Source of the DNA: Bog-473 sp035552095
GTDB lineage: Bacteria; Actinomycetota; Acidimicrobiia; Acidimicrobiales; RAAP-2
Direction of reading: 5' to 3'
DNA: 64,000 nt
NCBI GenBank assembly: GCA_035552095.1
Contig: DASZMA010000203.1
Location: 1-64,000 of the forward strand
How positions within the stretch are numbered: the stretch's first letter is position 1; every line of letters begins with the position of its first letter. Of this stretch, positions 32,262-41,638 are shown piece after piece. The position numbers and the translations under genes are program-made. The notes under the pieces were generated by a model. That model was not told where the DNA came from. It saw only the letters and a list, made by a program, of their open reading frames with translations, and ran no database searches.

Positions 32262-34571
32262 TCAGAAGCCGGCCATGCCCACGATCGGCTTGTTGAGGTG
32301 CTGTCCGCCCTCCGAGCCCAGGTAGGCGGCGTCCCCGAAGTCGAAGATGCCCCCATCGGCAGCCACGAAGCGGTAACCGTTGCCGGTCGGGGTGGCTTCC
32401 ATGCCAACCACCGGTTGGTCGAGGTGGATGGCGCCGGTGGACCCGTGGAAGGTGGCGTCCCCGAAGGAGAAGACGCCGCCGTCGGAGGCCACCAGCCAGT
32501 AGCCCCCACCATCGGTGGTGGCGGCCATGCCCACGATGGGCTTGTTGAGGACGATGTTGCCGGTGGAGCCGTGGAACTTGGCGTCCCCGAAGGAGAAGAT
32601 GCCGCCGTCGGAGGCCACTAGCCAGTACCCCCCGCCGTCCGGGGTGGCGGCCATGCCCACGATCGGTTTGTTCAGATGGATGTTGCCGGTGGCGCCGTCG
32701 AACTTGGCGTCGCCGAAGGCGAAGATGCCGCCGTCGGAGGCCACCAGCCAGTACCCCCCGCCGTCCGGGGTGGCGGCCATGCCCACGATCGGCGCGTTGA
32801 GGTGGATGCTGCCGGTGGAGCCGAAGAATTTGGCGTCGCCGAAGGCGAAGATGCCGCCGTCGGTCGCCACCTCCCAGTAGCCACCGGCGTCGTGGGTCAC
32901 CGCCATCCCGACCACCGGTTTGTTGAGGGTGATGGAACCGGTCGAGCCGCAGAACGGCATGTTGCCGAAGGTGAAGATCCCGCCGTCCGAGGCTGATTCG
33001 TAGTAGCCGTTCGGTGAGCCGGCCGGCGCGTTGCAGGGGACCTGAATGTTCTGCGCCGTACCGGCGTCGCCGGTCAGCTGCGGGTCATGGTGGAACTGCG
33101 GCCACGCCCCGGGTTCATTGACCACCGAGCCGTTGGAGCGGGCGATCTCGTAGTGGTAGATGAAGCTTCCCGAGGACTGGTAGCCGGCCAGGGTGATGCC
33201 GATGGTCCCATTGGGGTCCTCGGTGACCAGCGGCGAGTTCTGGAATCCGGTCCCGCTGGCCAGCGTGGTGACGATGGACCCGGTCTTGCCGTCGAGCACC
33301 ACGACGCCGTTGGTGGTCGGGGCCAGGACGTCCTGGGAGCCCGTACCCAGATCGGCCGTCACCACCGAGCCGATGACCTGGCCCACGGTGGTCTTCCACA
33401 GGGTGCCGCCGTTGGCGCCGTTGAGGGCATAGACCGAACCCGTCGAGCCGGTGTTGGTGCCCTCGACGACCTGCAGCTGTCCGTTCCCGAGCACGTCGGC
33501 CAGGGCGGGGCTACTGGTCGTGCTCCCGTCCAGGGTGGCGGACCAGGCCAGATTGCAGTGGCTGTCCACCGCGATGACCTTGTCGGTGTCGGAGCTGTGA
33601 TAGGTCGCACCGGTGCCGAAGGCGATCCCCACCTGGGGTGAGCTCCCGAAGAACTCGCCGACCGCGGGCGAGGACTGCACGGTCTCGTTGGAGTTGAACT
33701 GGCAGACCAAGCCGCCGTTGGGCTCGGCCTGCCCCGCGTTCCCGGTCGGGCTGAGTATGCGCAGGTGGCCGCCGTTCTGATACGTCTGGCCGAAGGCGAG
33801 GCCGGCCGAGGAGTCACCGCCTTCGACGATCTCGGTCTGCCCGCTGCTGTAGAGATCGGCCAGGGCCGGAGTGGTGAAGTTGCTGTCGGCCTGGAACCAC
33901 GGGAAGCCGCCCAGCACCGATCCGTTGCTGGCGTTGAGGGCATCCTGCTCCTGCCCGAGCGATCCGGCGGTCACGTCGGTGCTTCCCTGCAACGAGCCGA
34001 CGGCGAGGGAGGCCTGCACCCCGTTGTGCGCAGTGGGATCGCTCGACGGGTTCGTCTCCTGGGTGAACCACTGGTCCCCGCCCGAAGGGCTGATGGCCTG
34101 GTAGCCGCCCACCGTCGGGTTGGCGGCGTCCCCGCTGCCGACATAGACCGAGTCAAGCGGACTGCCCGCCGTGACCGCGGCCACCGATGGGCTTGAGTTC
34201 ACCGGAGCGCCGGCCTGGTAGGTCCACACCGGGGCCCCGGTGGCCAGGTCGTAGCTGTAGACAGTGCCGGCCTGATCGCCCACGACGACCGCCGGCCCGC
34301 CCCCCAACTGGGCCACGTTGGGCGAGGAGAAGACAATCTGGTTCGGCGCATCGGCGAGCGGGCCCACGGTCCAGATCGGGCTGCCGAAATCGATGGACGC
34401 CGCGCCGACCGCCCCTACGGCGTCGGCCCGGGCGGCGCCGGCCGGCACGCCGGCCAGGGCACCGAAGGCGGACGTGAGACCGAGGGTGAGCAGACCCACC
34501 ACTCCTACCGCCGCCGGACGAGCAAGCCTGGCCCGCGTCCACCCGGTTCGTTCCCTCATCGGTTCGCTCAT
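32262..34571 (-). CDS. Secreted beta-propeller protein with C-terminal DGGIFxFGDA repeats
   Basis: 769 aa from ATG 34571 (ATG 34559 also possible). Signal peptide ~1-50 (RLARPAAVGVVGLLTLGLTSAFGALAG...ARADA). Residues ~60-520 form PQQ/FG-GAP-like propeller blades (VVVGDQAGTVYSYDLATGAPVWTYQAG; VYALNGANGGTLWKTTVG). Residues ~525-769 are six tandem units of 42 aa, each like GYWLVASDGGIFAFGDAKF.GSTG.I.LNKPIVGMAATPDGG. Only Cys residues near the first unit could form disulphides. A secreted surface or adhesion protein is likely; the repeats may themselves form a propeller. No enzyme motif seen. Confidence 0.85.
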   Translation of the reverse strand: MSEPMRERTGWTRARLARPAAVGVVGLLTLGLTSAFGALAGVPAGAARADAVGAVGAASIDFGSPIWTVGPLADAPNQIVFSSPNVAQLGGGPAVVVGDQAGTVYSYDLATGAPVWTYQAGAPVNSSPSVAAVTAGSPLDSVYVGSGDAANPTVGGYQAISPSGGDQWFTQETNPSSDPTAHNGVQASLAVGSLQGSTDVTAGSLGQEQDALNASNGSVLGGFPWFQADSNFTTPALADLYSSGQTEIVEGGDSSAGLAFGQTYQNGGHLRILSPTGNAGQAEPNGGLVCQFNSNETVQSSPAVGEFFGSSPQVGIAFGTGATYHSSDTDKVIAVDSHCNLAWSATLDGSTTSSPALADVLGNGQLQVVEGTNTGSTGSVYALNGANGGTLWKTTVGQVIGSVVTADLGTGSQDVLAPTTNGVVVLDGKTGSIVTTLASGTGFQNSPLVTEDPNGTIGITLAGYQSSGSFIYHYEIARSNGSVVNEPGAWPQFHHDPQLTGDAGTAQNIQVPCNAPAGSPNGYYESASDGGIFTFGNMPFCGSTGSITLNKPVVGMAVTHDAGGYWEVATDGGIFAFGDAKFFGSTGSIHLNAPIVGMAATPDGGGYWLVASDGGIFAFGDAKFDGATGNIHLNKPIVGMAATPDGGGYWLVASDGGIFSFGDAKFHGSTGNIVLNKPIVGMAATTDGGGYWLVASDGGVFSFGDATFHGSTGAIHLDQPVVGMEATPTGNGYRFVAADGGIFDFGDAAYLGSEGGQHLNKPIVGMAGF
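32265..33012 (-). repeat. Six tandem 126-bp coding repeats
   Basis: Five full and one shortened unit of 42 codons at the 3' end of the secreted propeller gene. DNA identity is high between the middle units; for example the block encoding YWLVASDGGIF is nearly unchanged in units 3, 4 and 5, which suggests recent duplication or gene conversion. The first and last units are the most diverged. Confidence 0.85.
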
Positions 34572-34756
34572 CGGCCCTGTTGCCCCCTCTTCTGACGCGA
34601 CCAGCCAAGACCTACCCACTCGCACTAGTAGGCAAACGGCGCGCCGACACTGGGCCTCGGCGTAGGCCATAAGGCGCCTGAGCGCCGGACGCGGCATGAT
34701 GCACGCGACCTACCCGAACCGGGCCGCGCCCGGACCTGTGTTTAAGGATCAGTGAC

Positions 34757-36454
34757 GTGGCGCTCCCTCCTGCTATTGAAATCGCCCGCCAGGCCTCCAT
34801 GCTGCCGATCGAGGAGATCGGGGCCCAGATGGGCCTGCCTCCCGAGCTGCTCGAGCACTACGGCGCCCACGTGGCCAAGATCGACCTGCGTGCCGTCGAG
34901 GCGCTGGCCGACCGACCGACCGCCAAGTACATCGTGGTGACCGCCATCACGCCCACCCCGCTGGGCGAGGGCAAGACCACCACCACCGTCGGGCTGGGCC
35001 AGGCCCTGGCGTGCATCGGGAAGCAGGCGACGATCGCGCTGCGGCAGGCGTCCATGGGGCCGACCTTCGGCATCAAGGGTGGGGCGGCCGGCGGCGGCTA
35101 CAGCCAGGTGGTGCCGTTCGAGAACCTCAACCTGCACCTGACCGGGGACCTCCACGCGGTGACGGCGGCCAACAACCTGCTGGCGGCGATGGTCGACAAC
35201 CACCTGCAGCACGGCAACGCGCTCGGGATCGATCCGCACGACATCACCTGGCGCCGGGTGGTCGATGTCAACGACCGATCACTGCGGTCCATCGTGACCG
35301 GCCTGGGCGGTCGGGAGGACGGGACACCGCGCCACACCGGCTTCGACATCACCGCGGCATCCGAAGTCATGGCCATCCTCGCCCTGGCCACCTCGCTGCA
35401 GGACATGCGGGCCCGCTTCGGGCGCATCGTGGTCGGCTACACCGCGGCAGGCGATCCGGTGACGGCCGAACAGCTCAAGGCAGCCGGCGCCATGACGGTC
35501 ATCATGCGCGACGCCATTAAGCCCAACCTGCTCCAGACCTTGGAGAACACGCCCGTGCTGGTCCATGCCGGCCCTTTCGGCAATATCGCCCACGGAAACT
35601 CCTCGGTGGTGGCCGATCTGATCGGTATTCACAGCGGCGAGTACCTGGTCACCGAAGCGGGTTTCGGCTCGGACATGGGCGCCGAGCGCTTCTTCAACAT
35701 CAAGTGCCGCACGTCGGGGCTGGTGCCCGACGCCGCGGTAGTCGTGGCGACGGTGCGGGCCCTCAAACTCCACTCGGGGCGGCACAAGGTGACCGCTGGA
35801 CGCCCGCTCCCGCCCGAAATGCTGGAGGAGAACCCCGAAGAGGTGCACCTCGGCGCGGCCAACCTCCTCAAGCACCTTGAGATCGTGCGCCGGCACGGTG
35901 TGACCCCGGTGGTGGCCATCAACGCCTTCGCCGAGGACTTCCCGTCCGAGCACGCGGCCATCCGCGAGATCGCGGCGTCGGTCGGTGTGCGCGCCGCCGT
36001 CTGCACCCACTTCGTCAACGGGGGGAAGGGTGCGGTGGAGTTGGCCGAGGCCATCGTTGAGGCGGCCGACGAACCGAGCGACTTCACCATGCTCTATGCC
36101 GCCGACGCCACCATCCGAGAGAAGATCGAGACGATTGCCACCGAGGTCTACGGGGCGGCCGGGGTCGACTACCTGCCGTTGGCCAGCGGGCAGATCGACA
36201 CCTACGAGCGGGCCGGCTTCGGCGCGCTACCGGTGTGCATCGCCAAGACCCACCTGTCCATCTCGTCTGACCCCTCGCTCAAGGGTGCACCCACCGGCTG
36301 GCGGTTGCCCGTGCGCGAAGCCCGGGCCAATGTCGGCGCCGGCTTCGTCTACCTGGTCAGCGGGGACATGCGGACCATGCCGGGGCTTTCCTCCAGCCCG
36401 GCCGCCGAGCGGATCGACATCGACCAGGACGGGAACGTGGTCGGCCTCTACTAA
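34757..36454 (+). CDS. fhs: Formate--tetrahydrofolate ligase
   Basis: 565 aa, full length. Makes 10-formyl-THF from formate, THF and ATP. ATP site PTPLGEGKTT at 66-75, then KQATIALRQASMGPTFGIKGGAAGGGYSQVVP, FETD-like GEYLVTEAGFGSDMGAERF and LPLASGQIDTYERAGFGALPVCIAKTHLS. The GTG 34757 start has AAGGA eight bases upstream. The 185 bases between this and the divergent propeller gene hold no recognisable gene or riboswitch. Confidence 0.97.
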   Translation: MALPPAIEIARQASMLPIEEIGAQMGLPPELLEHYGAHVAKIDLRAVEALADRPTAKYIVVTAITPTPLGEGKTTTTVGLGQALACIGKQATIALRQASMGPTFGIKGGAAGGGYSQVVPFENLNLHLTGDLHAVTAANNLLAAMVDNHLQHGNALGIDPHDITWRRVVDVNDRSLRSIVTGLGGREDGTPRHTGFDITAASEVMAILALATSLQDMRARFGRIVVGYTAAGDPVTAEQLKAAGAMTVIMRDAIKPNLLQTLENTPVLVHAGPFGNIAHGNSSVVADLIGIHSGEYLVTEAGFGSDMGAERFFNIKCRTSGLVPDAAVVVATVRALKLHSGRHKVTAGRPLPPEMLEENPEEVHLGAANLLKHLEIVRRHGVTPVVAINAFAEDFPSEHAAIREIAASVGVRAAVCTHFVNGGKGAVELAEAIVEAADEPSDFTMLYAADATIREKIETIATEVYGAAGVDYLPLASGQIDTYERAGFGALPVCIAKTHLSISSDPSLKGAPTGWRLPVREARANVGAGFVYLVSGDMRTMPGLSSSPAAERIDIDQDGNVVGLY

Positions 36455-36468
36455 GGAAGGATGTGACC

Positions 36469-36756
36469 ATGGGTTGTCTGCTGGCACTGTTCGCCTGGAT
36501 ATCCCCGCGTTTCGTCTTGGCGCTGCTCTACCTCTTCACCAGCCGTCTCACCCTCGCCTTCAGCTCGGGCTGGGAGGGGTTGATCGGGTTCTTCCTGGTG
36601 CCCTACACCACGCTCTTCTACGCCCTGGTTTACCGGCCCGGCGTCGGGGTGCACGGTTTCGGGTGGATCATCGTCGCCCTGGGCGTGGTCATGGACCTCT
36701 CGTCGCTCGACTTCGGGCGCCGGGCCCAGAACCGGCGGGTCCCCGCCCGGCGCTGA
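36469..36756 (+). CDS. Small three-helix membrane protein, unknown function
   Basis: 95 aa from ATG 36469 with AAGGAAGG eight bases upstream. Hydrophobic segments ~4-26 (LLALFAWISPRFVLALLYLFT), 36-57 (GLIGFFLVPYTTLFYALVY) and 62-82 (HGFGWIIVALGVVMDLSS), then a basic tail (RRAQNRRVPARR) predicted inside. It follows fhs by 14 bases and may share its mRNA. Function not known. Confidence 0.75.
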   Translation: MGCLLALFAWISPRFVLALLYLFTSRLTLAFSSGWEGLIGFFLVPYTTLFYALVYRPGVGVHGFGWIIVALGVVMDLSSLDFGRRAQNRRVPARR

Positions 36757-36781
36757 CCGCGGTGCTCCTGGACGGGCGACC

Positions 36782-37786
36782 TCAGGAGAACGTCAGCCGA
36801 AGGTCGGGCTCCGGGCCGAACCGGGGGTCGCTGCCGCCCACCTCGGCGAACTTCTGCCAGGCGGCGATGCCGATCATGGCCGCGTTGTCCGTGGCCAGGG
36901 CCTGCGGGGGGATGAGCAGGCGGCTGCCGAACTCATCGGCCAGCGACTGGGCCCGGGCCCGCAGTATCGGGCTGGCCGCCACGCCGCCGACGATGGCCAA
37001 TGCCGGATCACCGAACTCCTCCTGGGCCCGGCGCAACTTGACGCAGAGCACGTCCATGCAGGCGGCCACGAACGACGCCGCCACGTCCTCCATGACGAAG
37101 TCGGGCTGCGCCCGCACGTAGTTCACCACCGCCGTCTTCAATCCGGAGAAGGAGAAGGTGTAGCCGTCGGCCAGCATGGGGCGGGGGAAGTGGAGGACGT
37201 CATCACCCTGTGCCGCCAGCCGGTCCAGGACCGGCCCGCCCGGATAGCCCAACCCGAGGTAGCGGGCCACCTTGTCGTAGGCCTCGCCGATGGAGTCGTC
37301 CACCGTCTCGCCGAGGAGCTCGAACCGCCCAGGCGCGGGCGTTCGGGTCAGCATGCAGTGCCCGCCTGAGACGAGCAGCGCCGTCTGGGGAAAGGGGACC
37401 GGGCCGTCGGTCAAAAAGACGCTGGCCAGGTGGCCCTCCAGATGGTTCACGCTGACCACCGGGATGCCCCAGCCGAGTGCCAGGGACTTGGCGGTGGCGA
37501 TGCCGACCAAGAGAGCACCGACCAGTCCCGGCCCCGACGTGACGGCCACCGCGCTGAGCTCGTTCCCGCTGACGTCGGCCTCGGCCAACGCCGTCTCGAC
37601 GATGGAGGTGATCAGCTCGACGTGGGCCCGGCTGGCCAACTCGGGTACGACACCACCGAATTCGGCGTGCAGCTCAATCTGGCTGGCCACCACCGAGGAG
37701 CGCACTTCGTTGGTCTGGCTGATGACGGCGGCCGCCGTCTCGTCACATGACGTCTCGAGGGCCAGCAGGACCGGGCTCGGGCTCAC
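36782..37786 (-). CDS. tsaD: tRNA N6-adenosine threonylcarbamoyltransferase TsaD
   Basis: 334 aa. Transfers the threonylcarbamoyl group to A37 of ANN-decoding tRNAs. Motifs: LALETSCDETAAAVI, SGPGLVGALLVGIATAKSLAL, metal-binding VNHLEGHL, and the ASKH-fold DSIGEAYDKVARYLGLGYPGGPVLD. Start GTG 37786 overlaps the tsaC stop by four bases (GTGA), so the two t6A genes are translationally coupled. The partner genes tsaB and tsaE are not in the window. Confidence 0.96.
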   Translation of the reverse strand: MSPSPVLLALETSCDETAAAVISQTNEVRSSVVASQIELHAEFGGVVPELASRAHVELITSIVETALAEADVSGNELSAVAVTSGPGLVGALLVGIATAKSLALGWGIPVVSVNHLEGHLASVFLTDGPVPFPQTALLVSGGHCMLTRTPAPGRFELLGETVDDSIGEAYDKVARYLGLGYPGGPVLDRLAAQGDDVLHFPRPMLADGYTFSFSGLKTAVVNYVRAQPDFVMEDVAASFVAACMDVLCVKLRRAQEEFGDPALAIVGGVAASPILRARAQSLADEFGSRLLIPPQALATDNAAMIGIAAWQKFAEVGGSDPRFGPEPDLRLTFS

Positions 37787-38427
37787 GCCGCGCCATTCGC
37801 TTCGGCCAGCGCGGCGGCGATGTCGGCGGCCGTGATGGCTCCCTCGCGCTCTATGACGGCGCCGCCGGCGCGCACGTTGACCAGGGTCGAAGGGGTCGAG
37901 TCGAGGACGCCGCCGTCGACAATGAGGCTGACGTGGGGCGCCAGGTAGGAGGCCGCCTCCTCGGCGGTGGGTGCGGTGACCGAGCCGTGCGGGTTGGCGC
38001 TGGTGACCAGAAGGACGCCGGTGACCGGCAGGAGGGCGAGCAGGAACGCGTGGCGCGGTATGCGCACGGCCACCTCCTCGCGGTCGCTCAACCAGGACGG
38101 GCGGGCGGCGGTGGGCGAGAAACCGAAGGCCATGGTCAAGGGGCCGGGCCACCAGTGGGCGGCCAGCGCCCGGGCCGGGGCGGAGTACTCCACGCCGAGC
38201 TGGCGTACCTGCTCCAGCGAGCCGGCCAGCACCGGCAGGGGCAATCCGGCCGGCCGGCCCTTGGCCAGGTAGACCCGGCGCACCGCGTCAGCATCCCCGG
38301 GCAGCGCGGCCAGCCCGTAGACAGTGTCGGTGGGGAGGACGATCACCTGGCCGGCGCGCAAGGCGGCCGCCGCCGCGGCCAGCGCGTCCTGTTGATCCGG
38401 CTGGTGGTCGAGGTGGAGGGTCTGCAT
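37783..38427 (-). CDS. tsaC: L-threonylcarbamoyladenylate synthase (YrdC/Sua5 family)
   Basis: 214 aa. Makes threonylcarbamoyl-AMP from threonine, bicarbonate and ATP for the t6A modification completed by the overlapping tsaD. YrdC motifs are VLPTDTVYGLAA, VYLAKGRPAGLPLPVLAG (KxRP region), HWWPGPLTM and LLVTSANPHGSVTA. The length equals a stand-alone YrdC domain without the Sua5 C-terminal domain. Lies head to head with the LLM oxidoreductase. Confidence 0.95.
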   Translation of the reverse strand: MQTLHLDHQPDQQDALAAAAAALRAGQVIVLPTDTVYGLAALPGDADAVRRVYLAKGRPAGLPLPVLAGSLEQVRQLGVEYSAPARALAAHWWPGPLTMAFGFSPTAARPSWLSDREEVAVRIPRHAFLLALLPVTGVLLVTSANPHGSVTAPTAEEAASYLAPHVSLIVDGGVLDSTPSTLVNVRAGGAVIEREGAITAADIAAALAEANGAA

Positions 38428-38528
38428 GCGGTGCCTACGGGTGGCCAGAAGTATGGCCCATCAGGTGGGCCGCTCCGGAGCGGCCGCTATCGTCAGCCAG
38501 GCGTGCCGCCCCCACCGCTGCTGTCGCC

Positions 38529-39539
38529 GTGAAGGTCGATCTCGGTCTGACCGGCGTCCCCCTGGCCGACGTGGTGGCGCGGACGGCGGCCCTGCGGTCG
38601 CTGGGCGCCGACGGCGTCTACTGCGCCGAGGGGCCGCACGACATCTTCGTCCCGCTCACCCTGGCGGCGAGCGTCGGGGGCGGGCTCAGCGTCACCACCA
38701 ATGCCGCCGTCGCCCTGCCCCGGAACCCGATTCACCTGGCCCATGCCGCCTATGACCTGCAGGCGCTCTCGGGCGGGCGCTTCCGCCTCGGCCTGGCGCC
38801 CCAGGTCGCCGCGCACATCACCCGCCGGTTCGGACTGGAGTGGTCGGCGCCGGTGGCCCGCCTGCGTGAGCTGGTGGGTGCGCTCCGGGCCATCTTCGTC
38901 ACCTGGCAGGAGTCGGTGCCCCTCCACTTTGAGGGTGAGTACTACCGGCACACCTTGATGACGCCCATGTTCGACCCGGGGCCGTCGCCGCACGGTCCGC
39001 CCCCGATCCTGCTCGGCGCGCTCGGCCCGCGTCTGACCGCCATGACGGCCGAGGTGGCCGACGGGCTGCTGATCCTCCCCTTCAACAGCCGCCGCTCGCT
39101 CACCGACCTCACCATGGCGGCCGTCGAGGTCGGCCGGGCCCGCCGCGACCGCGCCCTCTCCCGCTTCGAGGTCGTCTGTGGGGTGATCGTCGGCGTGGGC
39201 ATGGACCCGGCCGCGGTCGACCGGGCCCGGGACGGTGTGCGGTCGCTGCTGGGCTTCTACGGTTCCACCCCGGCCTACCGGCGGGTGCTGGAGGCCGAGG
39301 GGCGTGCCGACCTGCAAGGGGAGCTGGCCGGCGCGGTGCGCCTGGGGAACTGGGCCGGGCTGGGGGCGTACATCCCCGACGACCTGGTGGAGGCCCTGGC
39401 CGTGTGCGGGACGCCGGCCGAATGTGCCGAGCGCATCCGGGCCAAGGTGGGCGATGTGGCCGACCGGATCGCCCTCTTCACGCCGGGCCAACCGAGCGAC
39501 GAGGCCCTTAGCGAGTTGTTGCGCCGTCTCAGAGATTGA
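38529..39539 (+). CDS. Luciferase-like F420-type oxidoreductase (TIGR03617-like)
   Basis: 336 aa TIM-barrel LLM-class protein. KVDLGLTGVPLADVVARTAALRSLGADGVYCAEGPHDIFVPLTLAA and SGGRFRLGLAPQVAAHITRRFGLEW are typical of the actinobacterial F420-dependent subgroup, as is PILLGALGPRLTAMTAEVADGLLILPFNS. Start GTG 38529. The C-terminus overlaps the convergent VOC gene by 11 bases. Substrate unknown. Confidence 0.9.
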   Translation: MKVDLGLTGVPLADVVARTAALRSLGADGVYCAEGPHDIFVPLTLAASVGGGLSVTTNAAVALPRNPIHLAHAAYDLQALSGGRFRLGLAPQVAAHITRRFGLEWSAPVARLRELVGALRAIFVTWQESVPLHFEGEYYRHTLMTPMFDPGPSPHGPPPILLGALGPRLTAMTAEVADGLLILPFNSRRSLTDLTMAAVEVGRARRDRALSRFEVVCGVIVGVGMDPAAVDRARDGVRSLLGFYGSTPAYRRVLEAEGRADLQGELAGAVRLGNWAGLGAYIPDDLVEALAVCGTPAECAERIRAKVGDVADRIALFTPGQPSDEALSELLRRLRD

Positions 39540-39987
39540 GCGGGCGGACCGGGGCGGCGATCAGGGCGGGGTTGGACTTCCAGTCGACCCCCGGGACGTC
39601 GACGTAGAGCTCAATCTCGTTGCCGTCCGGATCGAGGATGTAGAGGCTGTGGGTCACCGTGTGGTCGGAGGCGCCGACGATGGTGGCGCCGGCCGCTTTC
39701 AAGGTGTTGACCATGGCCCGCAGGTCGTCGTCGCTCTCGCCCACGTTGAGCCCGAAGTGGTACATCCCGACCCGGCGGCCCGGCGGGATCGGCGTGGCAT
39801 CGGGGCCCACCTCAATGAGCAGGAGCTCGTGATGGGTCCGTCCCGAAGAGAAGGCGGCCGCACCGACCGGCGTCTCACCGGGCTCGGGCAGTATCTGCTG
39901 CCACCCGAGCACGTCACGGTAGAACTCGGCGGAACGACCGACGTCGCGCACGTACAGCACCAGGTGGCCCAGCTCCCGCACGGTCAT
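39529..39987 (-). CDS. VOC-family (glyoxalase/dioxygenase superfamily) protein
   Basis: 152 aa. Paired beta-alpha-beta-beta-beta modules: RELGHLVLYVRDVGRSAEFYRDVLGW with an N-terminal metal His, and YHFGLNVGES...SLYILDPDGNEIELYVDVP with the second His and the Glu. The ligands for a divalent metal are intact, so an enzymatic role such as isomerase or ring-cleavage dioxygenase is possible. It starts by ATGA overlap at the end of the wax ester synthase gene. Confidence 0.9.
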   Translation of the reverse strand: MTVRELGHLVLYVRDVGRSAEFYRDVLGWQQILPEPGETPVGAAAFSSGRTHHELLLIEVGPDATPIPPGRRVGMYHFGLNVGESDDDLRAMVNTLKAAGATIVGASDHTVTHSLYILDPDGNEIELYVDVPGVDWKSNPALIAAPVRPLNL

Positions 39988-41516
39988 GCCGTCGCCGTGT
40001 CCTTGAGCTCGGCGTCCTTGAGCTCAACGCGCTGCGCCGCTGCCGTGCGGACCCAGTTGGCTGTGGCCGGCATGCCGGGACCCAGGTGGATGGGCACGTC
40101 GAAGGGCTCTGGCTCCAGGCCGGCCGCTTCCATGAGCTCGGTCAGGGCGTGAGGGATGGCCGCCGCGATGTCCCACAGCCGGGGTACGGCGCGGGCATCG
40201 GAGGCCAAGCCCCAGTAGAGGACGCCCAGGTAGCTCATGATCGTGATGTTGAGGCCCATCCCGTCCATCACCGGCCCGAGCGGGAACATCCCGAGCATCT
40301 GGCTGCCGCCCATGAAGAGTGGGAAGTCGGGACCGGGCACGTTGGAGATGACCATGTTGGCCACCGGGCGGTGGCGGTCGGCCAGCTTCATCCCGGTGTA
40401 GAGGCGGGCGGCCACGGCGAAGACGTTAGGCGTGGCGTGCTCGGCCCAGTTCTGCAGGGTGGTGGCCCCGAGCGCCTTGTGCTCCTCCTTGGCCCCCTTG
40501 GTCCCTTCGTGAATGGCGCGCAGCCGCTCGAGCGGGTCATCGAGTTGGCAGGGCAGCTGGACGAACATGGCCGACACCTTGTTGGAGCCCTTGAGCTCGG
40601 CCACGTCGGGGGTGACCGAGACCGGGACCACCGAGACCAGCGGGACATCGGGCAGCTCGTCGCCGGCTTGGAGGTACGTGCGCAGGGCGCCGGCGCACAT
40701 GGCCAGCACCACGTCGTTGACCGTGGTGCCCATCGCGTTCTTGAGCTGCTTGACGTCGGCCAGGCTGGCCGCGGCGAAGGCCACCCGGCGCCGGGCGTGC
40801 ACCGAGACATTGATGGAGGTGCGGGGGGCCGACAGCGGGAGGGCCGCCTTGGCGGCGCCACCCTGCCGGACCTTGCGCACCCCGGCGATGGCCTGCGTGG
40901 TCCGCCAGGCCATGCGCCCCATGTCGATCGGCCGGACGACGTTGGCCAGGAGGGCCTGGGAGACCAGTTCGAGGTTGGAGGGGATGCGGGTGTCGATCTG
41001 CCGTTCGATCTTGTGGGTGGCCGGGGGCGGGTTGGCCTCCAGGTCGAAGAGGACGCCCAGCAGCTCGGCCCCCGAGACCCCGTCAATGGTGCTGTGGTGC
41101 ATCTTGGCGATGAGGGCGATCTTGCCGTCCTCCAGCCCCTCGACCACCCACATCTCCCAGAGCGGCCGGTCCCGGTGGAGCTGCCGGCTGTTGACGTCCG
41201 CCGCGAAGTCGCCCAGCTCCCGCATGCCCCCCGGCGAGGGCAGGGCGGCCCGGCGCAGGTGGTTGTCGATGTCGAACTCGGGGTCATCGACCCAGACCGG
41301 GTGGCCCAGTCGAAGCGGCACCTCCACCAGACGGCGCTGGAAGACCGGGACCAACGGGATGCGGTCGACGATCATCTGGCGGATTTTCCGGAAGGAGTAG
41401 CCGTCGGGCACGGTGGAAGGGTCGAAGACCGCCGCCATGGAGACGTGCATGTGCAACGTCGGCGTCTCCATGTAGAGGAAGCTGGCATCGAGCCCGGTCA
41501 ATCGTTCAGGGGCCAT
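39984..41516 (-). CDS. Wax ester synthase / diacylglycerol acyltransferase (WS/DGAT)
   Basis: 510 aa bifunctional acyltransferase that makes triacylglycerol or wax esters as storage lipid. Start ATG 41516 with AAGGAG six bases upstream. The N-terminal LTGLDASFLYMETPTLHMHVSM, the catalytic MHHSTIDGVSG (HHxxxDG) and the late NMVISNVPGPDFPLFMGG are all diagnostic. Peripheral membrane/lipid droplet location expected. Second gene of the unit is the VOC protein. Confidence 0.95.
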   Translation of the reverse strand: MAPERLTGLDASFLYMETPTLHMHVSMAAVFDPSTVPDGYSFRKIRQMIVDRIPLVPVFQRRLVEVPLRLGHPVWVDDPEFDIDNHLRRAALPSPGGMRELGDFAADVNSRQLHRDRPLWEMWVVEGLEDGKIALIAKMHHSTIDGVSGAELLGVLFDLEANPPPATHKIERQIDTRIPSNLELVSQALLANVVRPIDMGRMAWRTTQAIAGVRKVRQGGAAKAALPLSAPRTSINVSVHARRRVAFAAASLADVKQLKNAMGTTVNDVVLAMCAGALRTYLQAGDELPDVPLVSVVPVSVTPDVAELKGSNKVSAMFVQLPCQLDDPLERLRAIHEGTKGAKEEHKALGATTLQNWAEHATPNVFAVAARLYTGMKLADRHRPVANMVISNVPGPDFPLFMGGSQMLGMFPLGPVMDGMGLNITIMSYLGVLYWGLASDARAVPRLWDIAAAIPHALTELMEAAGLEPEPFDVPIHLGPGMPATANWVRTAAAQRVELKDAELKDTATA

Positions 41517-41638
41517 CGATTCTCCTTGCTCAGATTGCCTCCCCTCTAAACTGGCACCTTCTCGGGGCCGCGGCAACTGACCGGCCTGGTCGTCGGGGGA
41601 AAAGGCGCCGCGGCGGGCCGAGGAGCAATGATGGTGGG

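Noticed and set aside
32265..33012. CRISPR-like or intergenic tandem repeat
   Set aside because: The 126-bp periodicity is in frame and encodes 42-residue protein repeats, so it is coding.
34572..34756. Riboswitch for folate or formate before fhs
   Set aside because: No recognisable aptamer core or terminator/anti-terminator pair could be drawn; only a ribosome-binding site is evident.
36782..38152. tsaD with a 122-residue N-terminal extension
   Set aside because: The extension is the out-of-frame image of tsaC; the conserved TsaD start and the GTGA overlap fix the start at 37786.
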